Below are positions 25,611 to 36,698 of a DNA stretch of 64,000 bases, one piece after another; the stretch's first letter is position 1; each line of letters begins with the position of its first letter. This DNA is from Nautilus pompilius (lineage: Eukaryota > Mollusca > Cephalopoda > Nautilida > Nautilidae): assembly GCA_018389105.1 (NCBI GenBank), contig JACATO010001002.1, positions 62,001-126,000 of the forward strand, read 5' to 3'. The notes below the pieces were generated by a model. It saw only the letters and a list, made by a program, of their open reading frames with translations. It was not told the DNA's origin and searched no databases. The translations under genes and the position numbers were made by a program.

Positions 25611-26190
25611 TTTGTTCCTGTGGTTGGACCCCAGTATCCAAGTTAAACAAGACGATCGTTTGTTCGTGTGGTTGGACCCCAGTATCCAAGTTAAACTAGA
25701 CGATCGTTTGTTCCTGTGGTTGGACCCCAGTATCCAAGTTAAACAAGACGATCGTTTGTTCGTGTGGTTGGACCCCAGTATCCAAGTTAAACTAGACGAT
25801 CGTTTGTTCGTGTGGTTGGACCCCAGTATCCAAGTTAAACTAGACGATCGTTTGTTCGTGTGGTTGGACCCCAGTATCCAAGTTAAACTAGACGATCGTT
25901 TGTTCGTGTGGTTGGACCCCAGTATCCAAGTTAAACTAGACGATCGTTTCTTCGTGTGGTTGGACCCCAGTATCCAAGTTAAACTAGACGATCGTTTGTT
26001 CGTGTGGTTGGACCCCAGTATCCAAGTTAAACTAGACGATCGTTTGTTCGTGTGGTTGGACCCCAGTATCCAAGTTAAACTAGACGATCGTTTGTTCGTG
26101 TGGTTGGACCCCAGTATCCAAGTTAAACTAGACGATCGTTTGTTCGTGTGGTTGGACCCCAGTATCCAAGTTAAACTAGACGATCGTTTG

Positions 26191-26574
26191 TTCCTGTGGT
26201 TGGACCCCAGTATCCAAGTTAAACTAGACGATCGTTTGTTCATGTGGTTGGACCCCAGTATCCAAGTTAAACTAGACGATCGTTTGTTCATGTGGTTGGA
26301 CCCCAGTATCCAAGTTAAACTAGACGATCGTTTGTTCGTGTGGTTGGACCCCAGTATCCAAGTTAAACTAGACGATCGTTTGTTCCTGTGGTTGGACCCC
26401 AGTATCCAAGTTAAACTAGACGATCGTTTGTTCATGTGGTTGGACCCCAGTATCCAAGTTAAACTAGACGATCGTTTGTTCATGTGGTTGGACCCCAGTA
26501 TCCAAGTTAAACTAGACGATCGTTTGTTCGTGTGGTTGGACCCCAGTATCCAAGTTAAACTAGACGATCGTTTG
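26191..26574. repeat. 192-bp four-unit higher-order repeat, two copies
   Basis: The variant order TTCCTG, TTCATG, TTCATG, TTCGTG occurs twice in succession. The TTCCTG marker is at 26191 and 26383, exactly 4x48 bp apart. This is a smaller, probably younger amplification than the 911-bp block. Confidence 0.8.
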
Positions 26575-26888
26575 TTCATGTGGTTGGACCCCAGTATCCA
26601 AGTTAAACTAGACGATCGTTTGTTCGTGTGGTTGGACCCCAGTATCCAAGTTAAACTAGACGATCGTTTGTTCATGTGGTTGGACCCCAGTATCCAAGTT
26701 AAACTAGACGATCGTTTGTTCCTGTGGTTGGACCCCAGTATCCAAGTTAAACTAGACGATCGTTTGTTCGTGTGGTTGGACCCCAGTATCCAAGTTAAAC
26801 TAGACGATCGTTTGTTCATGTGGTTGGACCCCAGTATCCAAGTTAAACTAGACGATCGTTTGTTCTGCGAATGGCGCATGTGGTTGGA

Positions 26889-28867
26889 ATATTTAACCAC
26901 AGCATTGTATTTCTGCGACTCCGTAATCAGAGAATTTGTCGTAATTTAAACCTGTTCTCTCCGACCACAAAGGGTTACGCGGAACTGAAAGTGTGCGGAC
27001 AAACTTTTACGTGTGTGGTTTTATTGTTGCTTTTCCAAATCAGTTTCTAATATTAACTTTTGGTAACAGAAATATAAATTGATAATAAATACGTATTAAG
27101 GTACTTAAAACGGTATTTTTCATATATGTATATATATATATTGTAATGCCGAATGAAACTGGCGATTCCTACCTGATCAGTTTGGTTATTGTATATAGGA
27201 ACTACCGCAAATTCTGGCCCAACAACCTAAAGGTATGTTAAAACAAATGTTTTCTATTAATAATAACTAACTGGGTCTAATAACGTTATAAAGTCTACAT
27301 AGACCAATATCGCTTTATCAGTACCCGCTTTTATACAGATGTTAGCAAATTTATAGCTGATCAGATTTTAATTACATCTAATAACTTAACTCATATCACG
27401 GAATTCGCTGCTTAAACATGATATGCCGCTAAATTTGTAGATGGACTTTAATCGCATTTACCGGTTAAGCGAATCTATTGCCTCACAGCAGATTGCCGGA
27501 TAAAACGGAAATGCTGCTGCATCCGACAACTCGGTGAAGTCAGGCTCTTCGCGACAGAATTTCCCACCAGGGGGCCGATGAAAGTAGGTTTTGTGTGAGT
27601 GATGCTGACTGCCACTTCTTCTGTCCAATTACAAAGCTGGCTCGACATTCTCAGTTTGATTTGAACGTACACAGCGGGGAGGACAGCAAAAGAAGAGAGG
27701 GAGAGGAGACTTCATTCTGCTTGCAAGACGTGAAGACCAGCACGTTAACAAACGGACGAAAGTTGTCATCGGGCTGAAGAGTTAGAGCGCAATATCTACT
27801 TTTTTAAAGGTCACGTGGGATTTTTTTTTAAAGAAAAAAATAGAAATATCCGCGTTAATTCTGTTGCTGGAGAGAACTACTGACATTAGAAAGCCGTCAG
27901 GTCTTTCTGCAAGCTTCGTTCGTAAAGATTTCTCCCTGTCCCCCTCCACTCCCTGCCACCGTTACTGTTCTATAAAGTTTTGTCGATATTCAGGAAGGCT
28001 GAGTGCCGCGGATGGGGAGGGGAGAATTGGCTAGAAAGCCCCAGCGGGAGGAGGCAGAGGAGGAGACGGATCAATCGCCTAACCAGCGCTGACCACTGGT
28101 GATCGAGGGAAACGTCACTTTCGCGAATTTTTCTATTCAGCCCCCCACCCCCTGATGACAGTCGGACAATTACTTCGGTTTTCTAGACGGCATTTCCGCT
28201 AACGCCCGGCTTTTATTTGCCCCCGCCTACGTGCCCCTTCCCCCTCCACTTCTCTTCATTTCGGCCGGACAAAATTGGCCGCCCTTCCTGCTTGAAACTG
28301 CCTTTAAAGCGGAGTCCTTACTGACATCCCTGCCGGCCTGCTATCATTTAACCGCTCGGCGAAATTTCCCCCTTCTTTTACGAAACTAAAACCTATTTTT
28401 TTGTTCATAGACCTGTGGACATTTGCGCCTGACATCTCTGCAATCAGTGTAGATTACCCGAGCGGAGATATGACCATAAAAAACCACAGTTCGACCGAGA
28501 GCGGGTAAAACGAATTCGTTTAGCGGACAGGAAGCCTGGTATTCATAATAATTATTACGCTTGTTGATATTAAGGTCTTTTCACGGTAAATTATTTTGAT
28601 CTTCTTAGTAAGTGAATCTGAACAGTTTAAAGATGCTAAACTCTGCACCTCGCGGCAGTAACCATCTGGTGACGCGATTAAAAATGAACACGGACGTCAT
28701 CGAACACTCATTCATAGCACCGCAGTTCCTCCTTTAGATTCCTCTCTTTTACCTGGCGTAATGTCACTTCCGCCTTTGCACCAGGTCAGCGCTCGCTCGT
28801 GCTCTACAAAACTCGACAAACAGACAAAGGGAATTCTGAGACCAACCCTCCCCTTATTCGCATTTCC
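26889..28867. other. non-coding; C-rich GC-elevated segment at 27.9-28.4 kb
   Basis: TA repeats occur near 27120-27142. From about 27930 to 28380 the sequence becomes C-rich and pyrimidine-skewed, with GGGGAGG and CCCCACCCCC blocks but no open frame worth calling. It looks more like regulatory or promoter-flanking DNA than a gene. Confidence 0.4.
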
Positions 28868-28879
28868 GATGACGTCATC
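28868..28879. promoter_or_regulatory. palindromic CRE site
   Basis: GATGACGTCATC is a perfect 12-bp palindrome containing the full CRE octamer TGACGTCA (28870-28877), the consensus of CREB/ATF bZIP factors. No transcript start is visible nearby, so function is inferred from the motif only. Confidence 0.5.
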
Positions 28880-28909
28880 TGTATTCCGAACTGGAGTGAT
28901 ACGGTTAAC

Positions 28910-28933
28910 CACGTGACGGCGACGGCGTCACGT
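28910..28933. promoter_or_regulatory. E-box plus inverted CRE half-sites
   Basis: CACGTG (28910-28915) overlaps a perfect 8-bp inverted repeat: ACGTGACG (28911-28918) and CGTCACGT (28926-28933), spaced by 7 nt. It lies 33 bp from the palindromic CRE. The arrangement resembles composite bHLH/bZIP binding DNA. Confidence 0.45.
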
Positions 28934-30841
28934 CCCCGTTACAGATTTCTTGTGAAAAAATATAAAGTTGGCGTCCTTCCGAAGTGTTTCTACACAGCAT
29001 CGATTAAATATCGGCAGCACGGGCTGTTGGAAGCAAAACTAGGTTCTAGTAGTTGGGTCAACTGCGGAACGGCATTGTTCTAAGATTTACTGTGATAGTC
29101 TAATCTATAAGCTGCATTGGATGCCATAATTGTGAACTTCCCAATACAATAATCCTCCAGGAATCAAAAACAACGTATTGAATATGCCTTGTGTCAGAAA
29201 ACATACCTTTCCCGTCCGTATCAACCATGAATTTTCGATCAGCCATACTTATATTTAACCACAAGAGATAGATTTATACATGCTTGGCGTAGAATACGTT
29301 CCTCTATTTGTTGCTACTCTTGCTTCAATTTATGAGAACTGTTCCACGGCGACTTCTCGTCACTACCCCTTGCCGAAATAGTGCTTGGTGGAAGGGCCAG
29401 GTCCTTCTTTCCTTCCTAGACGATGTATTATTTAAGAGTCACCAAAATGGTAAACAAATCTATCGACGTGGGAGGGGAAAATGCAACGCCGGCTGGTGAA
29501 GAGACTATTCCAGAACGGTACAGCGAACCGAGCTCGCTACAAATGAGATTCGAACTCAGGTCTCCGGCTTTATTGGTCTACCAGGTGGACTCTTGCCTCG
29601 GTTGCTTACGTCACGGGCGCAAACGGGGTGCATGCGATCTTCTGTCAGGCTGGCAGTGCTTCGTAGTTTGTTCTTGTGATGTATTTCTAGTTTCACGCTA
29701 ACATACGGAAAGTCTCTCCGTAATTTGCTGTGCTGTTTTGTACACTGTAGGATCAACAACAAAAAAAGTTCTAACTTCCTGCCTGACGGGTTATTAAGTC
29801 ACATACTCACCCGTGATGGCAGAATAAAAGCGTTGGGGTTATTATTTCCGAATGATGTCTGCTACAATTTATCTCCGTCCTCGTTATTAGGCAGAAATGT
29901 CGGTAGTGGATTACGAGTTCAAAGTTCATCCGTCCCAAACCTCCGCGCACTAGTTATCAAATGGGTTTGGACCGATCACGATGGCATTGACCAAGTAGGA
30001 CGATGGTTCTTCAAACTAATTTAAACAACACACACACACACACACGTGCACCCTGGACGGTAACTATCGGCTTCCGGATAGAGATGAAGCGTGAGAAGTT
30101 GTCATTTCCGGGTTAGCTGCAGAAGTAACTCAGGCTTTCATAATGATCTTGGCACCATATCGTGAAGATGTTTCCTACAGAATTACCCGACTTTCAGCGG
30201 CTTGAAGTAAAAAAAAAAGTCTTTCTATCATCGTAAAACCCCAATCTCCTCCTCTCCACAGAGCGGCGTCGGTCCGTCCTGTCTGTCCAGATTTATATGT
30301 ATTGATGATATCGTCGACTTCTTCTGAATTTTCTTTAAAATATTTCTATCCTCTGCATGACGTGGATTCCACTCCTGATCCGCTAAATCAAACGGATTCA
30401 AAGTATCATACAAAGGCAGAAAGTACAACTGTAAAAGCTGTTTTATATATGGTAAAATATTACCTGGCCACGCTGGACGGAAACCTGCCTTTACTTAGTC
30501 CTAAATGATTGCGACATGTGGTGGCCAGTTGCGACGAGGCAGTAACTCGATGGTGTCGCAGGGTTGACCTTAATGGCGATTCAGTTAATCGATCCAACTT
30601 TCACCCCAATCAGATGCTATAGTCAGGGATCTAACTTTGAAACGAATGATTGATACGCTGCTGCCTGTAACACTTATCAAAGCGCAAATTCAGTTTTACG
30701 TGAAAATTTATTGGAATTTAAGAAAAAAAAAAGATGGATTCTAGGGCGGGTTAGGGTGTGTGAAAGGCGTGTTCACTTTGTTTACGGTACCAACGCTCCC
30801 CATCTTCTTAATCGTGACATTCGTTTATTTCTCAAACCCTC
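28934..30841. other. non-coding; CA microsatellite
   Basis: No supported gene. A (CA)n run lies at 30027-30046. On the minus strand around 29550 the sequence TGAG-TTCGAAT-CTCA resembles a tRNA T-arm and B box, but no complete cloverleaf can be built. It may be a worn tRNA-derived repeat. Confidence 0.4.
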
Positions 30842-30843
30842 AT

Positions 30844-30913
<70 letters not shown>

Positions 30914-31024
30914 CTGTCTCTCTGTACTGACGTCACATCTCTGTGTCTCTCTCTCTCTGTACTGACGTCATATCTCTCCTTCTCTCTCTCTCTTCTCTCT
31001 CTCTCTCTCTACGTAATGACGTCA
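30842..31024. repeat. CT microsatellite with three embedded CRE octamers
   Basis: Long CT-rich run with CTGT interruptions. Three exact TGACGTCA sites lie at 30928-30935, 30963-30970 and 31017-31024. The first two share the flanks CTCTGTAC and ATCTCT and are 35 bp apart, so at least that pair arose by tandem duplication of a CRE-bearing unit. Confidence 0.9.
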
Positions 31025-32411
31025 TCCAAAATATATCTACCACTTATTCTATTTACAAAAATCCCCAATATCGTGCAAGCTGCGTAAAATAAGGTTTTAT
31101 TAATTTTATTAATGCAAACTACTGAAATATTTAAAATTCTGTTAGGCTCTCGTCTCGTCCGAGAATCAGTGGATTTTAAAAAATTTCACAAATATCATAG
31201 GCATTTTTTATGTTCAAAAGTGAATGCGCCGCTGTCGTCGATCCGGAAGGTTGCTATGTTTCGGTAAAAGCCGGAAAAAGCAGAAGCCTCGGTAATGGCC
31301 GATACTAATGCACGCACTTCTTAATAGTGCAAGTAATAGTAAACAATTCCTGAGAGGGAGGGTTTGGTTTAGACAATACTAAAGATGAACAATGGAAAAG
31401 GGAAGAAATAAAACTGACAAAAGAGTCACTTTTAAAAACATTACATGCCCAGCGTCAGTTCTAAGCATGTTAACGTGTCTAATGACTGCGATGACTTGCC
31501 AGCGAGTACCTGCCTTAGATGAAGATGCATCCAACAGTGGAAATAGCGGACAAGCCACTGGCTATGGAATTAAAAGTGAAGGCTGTTTGATAATTTTTTG
31601 TGTATAGAAAACGGTGGTGCTCGTGGGTAAATTGTTTTAACTTCGAAAGTCAGGACAGGTATTTGACAACAAGAAAAAAAGATGCAAAGTAATAATAATA
31701 ACCTTGACAATAGAAAAGAAATACCGCTTGGTGTCAAAAGAAAAAGGAAATTGGAACCAAAGAATTTTCCAGTTGGACCTTAGCAAGATTTCCTATCACG
31801 GCAATAATATATATAACTTACAGATTTCGGTCCAGACCATTCTAGAAGAAAATGGCGTTTACGATAAGATCATTTTACATTTGCAGAAGTATTAATCCAG
31901 GTTTTTCTTAAAAAAAAAACAAAAATTATTATTTTAAAGATCTCAGTAAAATGAGTACAGGTGCTCTTCTAAAATGAAAGATTGAAATAAGAATGCAAAA
32001 TACTGAACAGGTCGAATACGTGGATTTTAAAATAAATTATTGGCTTCAACCAAATACCCTGAGCAATTGGAAATGTCAGTATTTACTCCATGATAAATAA
32101 ATTAAAATGTGAAGGTATTTTGTCTGTATTATTCTGTCTTTCGTCGTGGTATCGATTCGGCTCCAGGCGTTCCACTGATCAGAATCGAGTCAGCGGTGAT
32201 AACTTTAATACTTTTATCTCCGCTTTGTGGCTGTTACATCTTAATTTGGTTGGGTTTTCAATTACCCACGGTGAAAATCGGTAGAAGCTTCGATACACGT
32301 GGGTATACAGGTGGTGAACGGAAGATCCGGGTCTGCGCATGCGTCGGCTTATTGACGTCGGGGATGCACCGCTAAGAACTAAGAAACTATCAACACCTAT
32401 GCAACGATATC
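31025..32411. other. non-coding, nothing recognised
   Basis: AT-rich. Open frames at 31392-31607 and 31704-31895 (plus) match no family I know and lack splice or start context. Confidence 0.45.

Positions 32412-32453
<42 letters not shown>
32412..32453. repeat. (AAT)n microsatellite
   Basis: Uninterrupted AAT triplets, about 14 copies, producing false poly-Ile/Tyr frames. Confidence 0.95.
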
Positions 32454-33019
32454 GCACCACTTGACAAAAAGAAAAAAAAAACTGTCGCCTTTAACCAACA
32501 ACACGGCTTGATGTGGGCCCGCGGACGGAAACCTGCCTTGTCGGGAGATAGCCGTCTCCAAGTCAGGCACAACTCGGTCTAATAATAAACTCGTCACAGT
32601 TTATCGTAAATTTCTTCACTAAAACTACTGTTCTCATTTCGTGTGCAGATAGAACTCGAGAGCTGTTTCTGGAAATGAAAATGGAATACAAATGCCCCGC
32701 TGATTTACATAAAATGTTACAGTGGACTCCAGTTATGTGTGTCTAGTTGTTATTTCTGACTTATTTAGGACAAAATGGCCGAACGGCGAAGATGAGATAC
32801 GTTATCCTCAAGCTTGAATACTGATGAGCATTCCCTCCGTATCTCTAAACCATTCCAAAGTTCTTTATTTTAGAATTACTACAGAAGCAACTCTATCTGA
32901 TACTATATAGACACAGTACCTATTGTATAATTATTTATATGTGGTTTACATTAATTTTTTCTTCTTTGTTTTTCTCCAAAAAGTACAAAGCAAATCCTTA
33001 TTTTTAAATAAATACAGTA
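32454..33019. other. non-coding, flank of Tc1 element
   Basis: AT-rich sequence up to the TA target duplication at 33018-33019. Nothing else is recognised. Confidence 0.45.
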
Positions 33020-33251
33020 CAGTGCCGGACAAAAGAGTTGGGACACCTGCTGTGAAATAGATATTTGAACTCCCTCGTTTCAACAAACGCATTTAAATAC
33101 CCATCACATTGTTTATTATAAGCACAAAACATGCCTTTACAATGTATAAAAGCAACACGTGCTATGTGTTTACATATTCTATGGAAAAAATATTTGAATC
33201 GGCAATGTCCGATTTGTACCGCGACAAAAGAGTTTGGACAGTGAGCAGAAC
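33020..33251. repeat. left terminal inverted repeat (IR/DR)
   Basis: Outer tip at 33020-33045 and inner direct repeat of the core at about 33222-33245. Between them the arm matches the right arm imperfectly (for example ATGGAAAAAATATTTGAAT near 33181). Confidence 0.9.
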
Positions 33252-33276
33252 TATAAATATTTTTCAATATTCCAAA

Positions 33277-34266
33277 TTACAATCGAAGAAATGCATGGAA
33301 ATGATCAATTGACTGGCAGTGGGTGGCGTATCCGTGATTTTCGATCACTTCTCGACAACGACGGGGCATGGATTCCACCAAACGAAGGAGCTTTTCTCGA
33401 CGGCCTGCCAGAATTGGTCTTGGTTGAGATTCCTGTGCTTGGCCACCTTCGCCTTCAGCTGCTTTTGGGGCGGCCAGTGCATGACATCCATTCCTAGTTG
33501 GGTAGTGAGGGAAGCGACGACTCTGGCAGTGTGGATCGGGACATTGTCGTGCTGGAAGATGACACTGACTGACATGTTCTCGTCGATGTAGTCGACGACG
33601 ACATCCCCCAGTAAATTGCAGTAGGTCTGGGCGGTCGCTCTGCCCCTGATCAACTTGAGGGCCTGGTCCCGCCGCGGTCATACACCTCCCCCGAACCATC
33701 AACGATCCTCCTCCGACCTGTACCATCAGTCAGGTGCACTTTATATTGTATTTTTCGCCATGGTAACGTCGAACATATGCTCGGCCAGCACTGTGAATGC
33801 GCATGATCATCGTTTCGTCGGAAAAGAGAACTCTGGCCCATTGAACTTTGGTCCAGTTTTTGTGCGCTTTAGCCCATGCTATACGGATGCGCCTGTTCTT
33901 GTTGCTGATCAATGGCTTTTTCTGGGCGATTCGTCCAAAGAGATTCCCCTCGCATAGACGACGTTGAATAGTGCGACTGGAGACATTCACTCCACTCAGG
34001 GAGGCTCGAATGGCCGTCGATGTCAGGAAACGATTGGCCCTGGATTTGCGACAAATGAGTCGATCCATTTTGTTGTCACATTTTCGCGGTCTTCCGATTC
34101 GCATTTTTGGTTTCGTGTTTCCGGTCTCTTTGTACTGCTTCAGAATGCGGTTTACAGTGATTTTCGGGCAATTGACTCGATCGGCTATCTCCCGACAAGA
34201 CAGATTTTCTTGGTGGTGCTCAACTATCAAGTCTCTGATTTCAGACGACGTTGTCGTGCCAGGCAC
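33277..34266 (-). pseudogene. Tc1-type transposase, frameshifted, catalytic deletion
   Basis: The N-terminal frame (33730-34266) carries a paired-like helix-turn-helix (residues ~8-45), the linker GRPRK (58-62) and the first catalytic Asp in LFSDET (residue 150, codon at 33817-33819). It then stops. The Gly-rich GGGSLMV motif lies in a second frame (about 33700). The second catalytic Asp is in FQHDN (codon 33546-33548) in a third frame. After WPPQ the family's SPDLNPIENLW-type block, which carries the third acidic residue, is absent. The C-terminal VESMPRRC..VI motif lies in yet another shift. The family's Met start is replaced by GTG at 34264-34266, with TAA 15 nt upstream. The protein would normally cut and paste the element at TA sites. 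Here it cannot be functional. Confidence 0.9.
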
Positions 34267-34360
34267 GGTGCAAAAATGATCTTAAATGGTCTTAGATGAT
34301 GTGATTCTATTCATTTGATCCTTTAAAAATCAATATATTGAAGGGAATAAATCTATGCAC

Positions 34361-34594
34361 AGATTTTGTTCACTGTCCCAACTCTTTTGTCGCAGTACAA
34401 ATTTGACTATGCTAATTCAAATATTTTTTCCAAACAATAGATACACATATGACATCCGTTGTTTTTACACATTGTATAGGCGTGTTTTATACAACTTATT
34501 GACAATAGGATGGCTATCTGTACGCAAATGTAAAAACAAGAGAACTCAAATATTAATTTCACAGCAAGTGTCCCAACTCTTTTGTCCGGCACTG
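34361..34594. repeat. right terminal inverted repeat (IR/DR)
   Basis: Inverted counterpart of the left arm: inner core CACTGTCCCAACTCTTTTGTCG at about 34371-34392 and outer tip ending at 34594. It is followed by TA. Confidence 0.9.
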
Positions 34595-36454
34595 TATATA
34601 TAATATTTTGAAAGCTTTTCAAAACTTTACTTTATGCATAAACAACAACATTAGACTCAGCACATACAAACGTACATATATACACACACACACAAACAAA
34701 CACAAACACTAACCAATAAAAACAAATTTCAAACATGAGGCAATTTATTACATTATTTATATAGAAGCCTGTAAGCAAATATCTATTAGAATCTTCTTAA
34801 CTGTAAAAGTTTTGGCAAACAAGACTTTTTCTGTTCGAAATATTTTTGTTGTTGGTTAGACGAATGCTCCATTGATAAGTCCGGGGTGATGGTTGCCTGC
34901 TTTTTTGCACATTTTTAAAACTACATCCAAAGATCGAGTTTATTCCTAACTTCTGCTTCAAACGTAGCCTAACCTCGACGGAGCATCAGATTTTCGAGAA
35001 TACTGTAACTTGTTTTTATACCAATCCGCTGTTTAATGCTTTCGATCTGTTTCGTGAAGTCTGGTGGAACATGGAATAAGGTTGAGGTGTTGACAAATAA
35101 TGCCTGTTTTAATAATGAATACCTAGAGATTATGGATGGACAAAATGCTGCCTTCAGGAACCACTGGACCGATTAGCAAATGTCAAGTCGGTGCCGCGCC
35201 TAAAGACGATCTTTTGGTTATTTGTTTACGTGATTAAAGATGAAATTATGGTGGCTGTTATTCCACTAACAAAGCTTACGAGATGGTCAGTATGTTTCTT
35301 TGTTTCACATTGAGATAAAAGTAAATAAACGTTAAATGCAATAAAAATACGATTGTCTGTTTAAATGTTACCCGATAAAGAGAAACGAAGAGACGAGTTT
35401 TTATAAACGTTAAATATAAATAATTTGAACAAAGAGTTATCTCCCATGAACGACGTGATTACCAGAGGTCCAACTTGGTGGCATTACGAATGAAAAGAAA
35501 AAAAGGTTTTTGACAACAGACAGGAAAAATATTCAGTTACTTTTACAAGTAAACAAATCATCAGACAATCAGTTTGTATCATAAACTGAGTAAAGCCTTT
35601 TATAAAGCAAAAACAAAATAGTATAAAGAGGCGGAACCTATCTTACAATACAATTCTTGCACGAGCACTAAGCATTAGCTAACTACTGTTTCAAATTTAA
35701 TTAATTTTCTGTAATTTATATTTTATTATTCTGCCAACATTAACGTGTTTATGTATTATCAGAGTACTTTATACTAGTAATTTTTACAATGCTTACCTGT
35801 TAAAGTGTGTGCACACTAATTAATTAATTATACCTGCCTAACTATAAGAGAAGGAAGCTAAGGTTGCGTCTCTTTCATAAAACACGCATGATCTGAATAT
35901 ACTAATTAAAACCCGCGGTGATATTCTCATAATGGTTTTCCGGATTTAAAAAAAAGACAAAAAAATATGAACTTAAGTTCCTAATATTAATGTAATTAAC
36001 TTTAGGAAATTAGGCTGAGAGGATTATAACAACGCAGTTTGAAGAAGCTTTCTCTGGATACGTAATGCATTAAACTATTTTAAATATTTTTTAAAGTGAA
36101 ACTTTCGGTTAATACAGACTCTTTTGATTCTTTTAGACAGTCCAAAATCGGTTTCTGTGAAATCTAAAAATTGTCCTTCTCCAAATGTACGGTGTCTGTT
36201 ATTTTTTGTTTTTTTTATAAAAATCACATTGGTCACGCAGCTAACTTACAATTAAAATTTCTCCAAAAAAAGGAAGATTAACACTTGTTTGACGTATGGC
36301 AATACAAAGGCAAAGAAAGGAATTGGTATTCGTAGACTGTTTCGACAGACCGTTAGTATGGGACTGTTCTTTCCGACTTGGATTAATAATACATCGTGTT
36401 ATATGTTTTATTAGCTTATTTAATTTCTTTTGCGAGCGCCTGCGCATACGGAGA
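34595..36454. other. non-coding, nothing recognised
   Basis: AT-rich, with CA-like stretches near 34680-34720 and TTAATTAATTAAT near 35819. No gene or repeat family is recognised. Confidence 0.45.
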
Positions 36455-36515
36455 GAAACAGAGATAGACAGGTAGAGAAAGAAAGATATAAATAAAGAGA
36501 TACAGAGATACAGAT

Positions 36516-36553
<38 letters not shown>

Positions 36554-36698
36554 ACATAAGGAAAAATGAAGATTCAAATAATAGAGATAGAGATAAAAAG
36601 AGATAAAGATATAAATAAAGATGATATTAAAGTAGAAAGTAAGATAGAGATATATATAAAAATAGAGATAGCGGTAAGGAGAGAGATGGAGAGGAAGT
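36455..36698. repeat. purine-rich GA/GATA low-complexity tract
   Basis: Plus-strand purine-rich sequence with a pure GA run at about 36521-36550 and many GATA, AGATA and AGAGATA words around it. It directly abuts copy 2 of the dispersed repeat. Copy 1 also has a short AGATAGAAAGATGG stretch before it. Confidence 0.85.

Larger units (their letters stand above)
22599..26888. repeat. 48-bp minisatellite array, about 89 copies
   Basis: Head-to-tail units of 48 bp. Each unit contains GGACCCCAGTATCCAAG, then GTTAAAC or GTTTAAC, the palindrome ACGATCGT, and TTCGTGTGGTT. Units differ at only a few positions: A or T in GTT(A/T)AAC, CTAGAC or CAAGAC, TTTGTTC or TTTCTTC, TTC(G/A/C)TG, and GACC(C/A)CAG. 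A few are 47 bp (GTTAACTAG) or 51 bp (extra TTC). As 48 is divisible by three, long frames run on both strands (plus unit DPSIQVKLDDRLFVWL). The T variant gives stops in the left half, and most changes are non-synonymous, so I read the array as non-coding. The right end has an 11-bp insertion (TGCGAATGGCG) before the last partial unit. Confidence 0.97.
33020..34594 (-). mobile_element. Tc1/mariner-type transposon, complete ends, inactive
   Basis: A 1575-bp element bounded by CAGTGCCGGACAAAAGAGTT at the left and its reverse complement at the right, flanked on both sides by the TA dinucleotide (33018-33019, 34595-34596) that Tc1/mariner elements duplicate on insertion. The terminal inverted repeats are about 230 bp long. 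A second copy of the tip core (CGACAAAAGAGTT.GGACAGTG) sits at the inner end of each arm, as in the IR/DR subgroup. The single gene inside is a transposase on the minus strand, broken by frameshifts and lacking its third catalytic region. The ends stay very similar, so the element could be mobilised in trans but not by its own protein. Confidence 0.95.

Noticed and set aside
22599..26888. CRISPR-like direct repeats
   Set aside because: Units are contiguous with no unique spacers, there are no cas genes, and the DNA is eukaryotic.
25042..26949. 635-codon plus-strand frame and matching 627-codon minus-strand frame
   Set aside because: Both arise because the 48-bp unit is divisible by three. 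Neither has its own start context, variants are mostly non-synonymous, and the left half of the array has stops in the plus frame.
29515..29600. tRNA gene on the minus strand
   Set aside because: A T-arm/B-box-like segment is present, but acceptor and anticodon stems cannot be formed. At most a worn tRNA-derived repeat.
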